Below are positions 6,297-6,569 of a DNA stretch of 6,569 bases, one piece after another (position 1 is the stretch's first letter; every line of letters starts with the position of its first letter). The DNA is taken from assembly GCA_002325615.1 (NCBI GenBank), contig DCSL01000069.1, positions 14,807 to 21,375 on the forward strand, given 5' to 3'. Source of the stretch: Amoebophilaceae bacterium UBA1467. Its GTDB lineage: Bacteria; Bacteroidota; Bacteroidia; Cytophagales; Amoebophilaceae. Made by a program: the position numbers and the translations under genes. Under the pieces are notes generated by a model, which did no database searches, was not told where the DNA came from, and saw only the letters and a list, made by a program, of their open reading frames with translations.

Positions 6297-6569
6297 ATGT
6301 ATACAACTTATTCACAATCTGGAAAATTAATAGGGCATTTAATGCTGCTATTCCTAGGGACTATTTTACTTGGTAGCTGCGGCCGATCACATCAATTAGG
6401 AATGGAAGAAAGTCCTCAGGAACTCCTAGACATGAAGTTGGCGGACCCTAACAGAAAGCTCAGTACCACACAAAGCATCACACTACTGAATCACTGTGCC
6501 CAGTTAGGGGAGGAGAAGGCGGCGTTCGCCACTGATAAGAAAGTCGTCATGGTCTTGGGCAACACAGGA
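6297..6569 (+). CDS. Lipoprotein with possible P-loop domain, cut by window end
   Basis: Ninety-one codons are visible and the frame runs off the right edge. The N-terminus is a lipoprotein signal peptide: short polar start with K10, hydrophobic stretch LIGHLMLLFLGTILLGSC (11-28), and a lipobox LGSC with C28 as the expected lipid-modified residue. The mature part begins with a polar segment (GRSHQLGMEESP), then helix-like sequence to about residue 80. The last visible residues, KKVVMVLGNTG (81-91), look like a beta strand leading into a Walker A motif (GxxxxGKS/T), but the GK part is outside the window. If so, this would be a membrane-anchored nucleotide-binding protein, outside the cytoplasm. 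I recognise no family. The ATG at 6297 is chosen because it gives a proper signal peptide; there is no Shine-Dalgarno sequence. It follows an AT-rich spacer beside the partial tRNA, so an accessory origin is possible. Confidence 0.75.
   Translation, partial: MYTTYSQSGKLIGHLMLLFLGTILLGSCGRSHQLGMEESPQELLDMKLADPNRKLSTTQSITLLNHCAQLGEEKAAFATDKKVVMVLGNTG

Overview
The window looks like part of a chromosome from a Bacteroidota (Cytophagales-like) bacterium. The CTP synthase, MutS and SpoU methyltransferase all have the Bacteroidota flavour of their families. Two places match the phylum's unusual promoter (TTG, 19-20 bases, TAnnTTTG) and the clear genes lack a well-spaced Shine-Dalgarno sequence. Base composition is moderate across the housekeeping genes, and clearly AT-rich between about 6160 and 6300. 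Genus cannot be fixed from this sequence. A symbiont lineage such as Amoebophilaceae is possible but unproven.

Layout, left to right. Bases 1-298 hold no gene I can defend, only a 47-codon open tail at the left edge. pyrG (299-1909, +) is a complete CTP synthase with intact synthetase and glutaminase residues. It runs into two tRNA genes on the opposite strand, Leu(UAA) at 1927-2010 and Gly(GCC) at 2213-2285. The Gly gene has a good Bacteroidota promoter at 2325-2355. mutS (2445-5087, -) is a complete mismatch-repair ATPase with an intact mismatch wedge, Walker motifs and a clamp-binding peptide. It is divergent from a SpoU/TrmH-family RNA methyltransferase gene (5223-5750, +), which has its own promoter at 5160-5191. 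A 53-codon frame (5723-5884, +) overlaps the end of the methyltransferase gene and could be a small gene or the tail of a lost one. tRNA-Val(GAC) follows at 6008-6082 on the minus strand. Beside it is a well-formed 3' half of a tRNA-Leu (6100-6156) with no recognisable 5' half. The window ends inside a plus-strand lipoprotein gene (from 6297) whose last visible residues, VMVLGNTG, look like the start of a P-loop.

The three complete protein genes are unconnected housekeeping functions: nucleotide synthesis, DNA repair and RNA modification. Most of the interest is in the right-hand 850 bases: the overlapping small frame, the half tRNA with a 9-base direct repeat around it, the AT-rich block and the truncated lipoprotein. 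Together these suggest a rearranged or accessory boundary next to a tRNA cluster. I found no CRISPR array, complete insertion sequence, riboswitch or convincing defence system.
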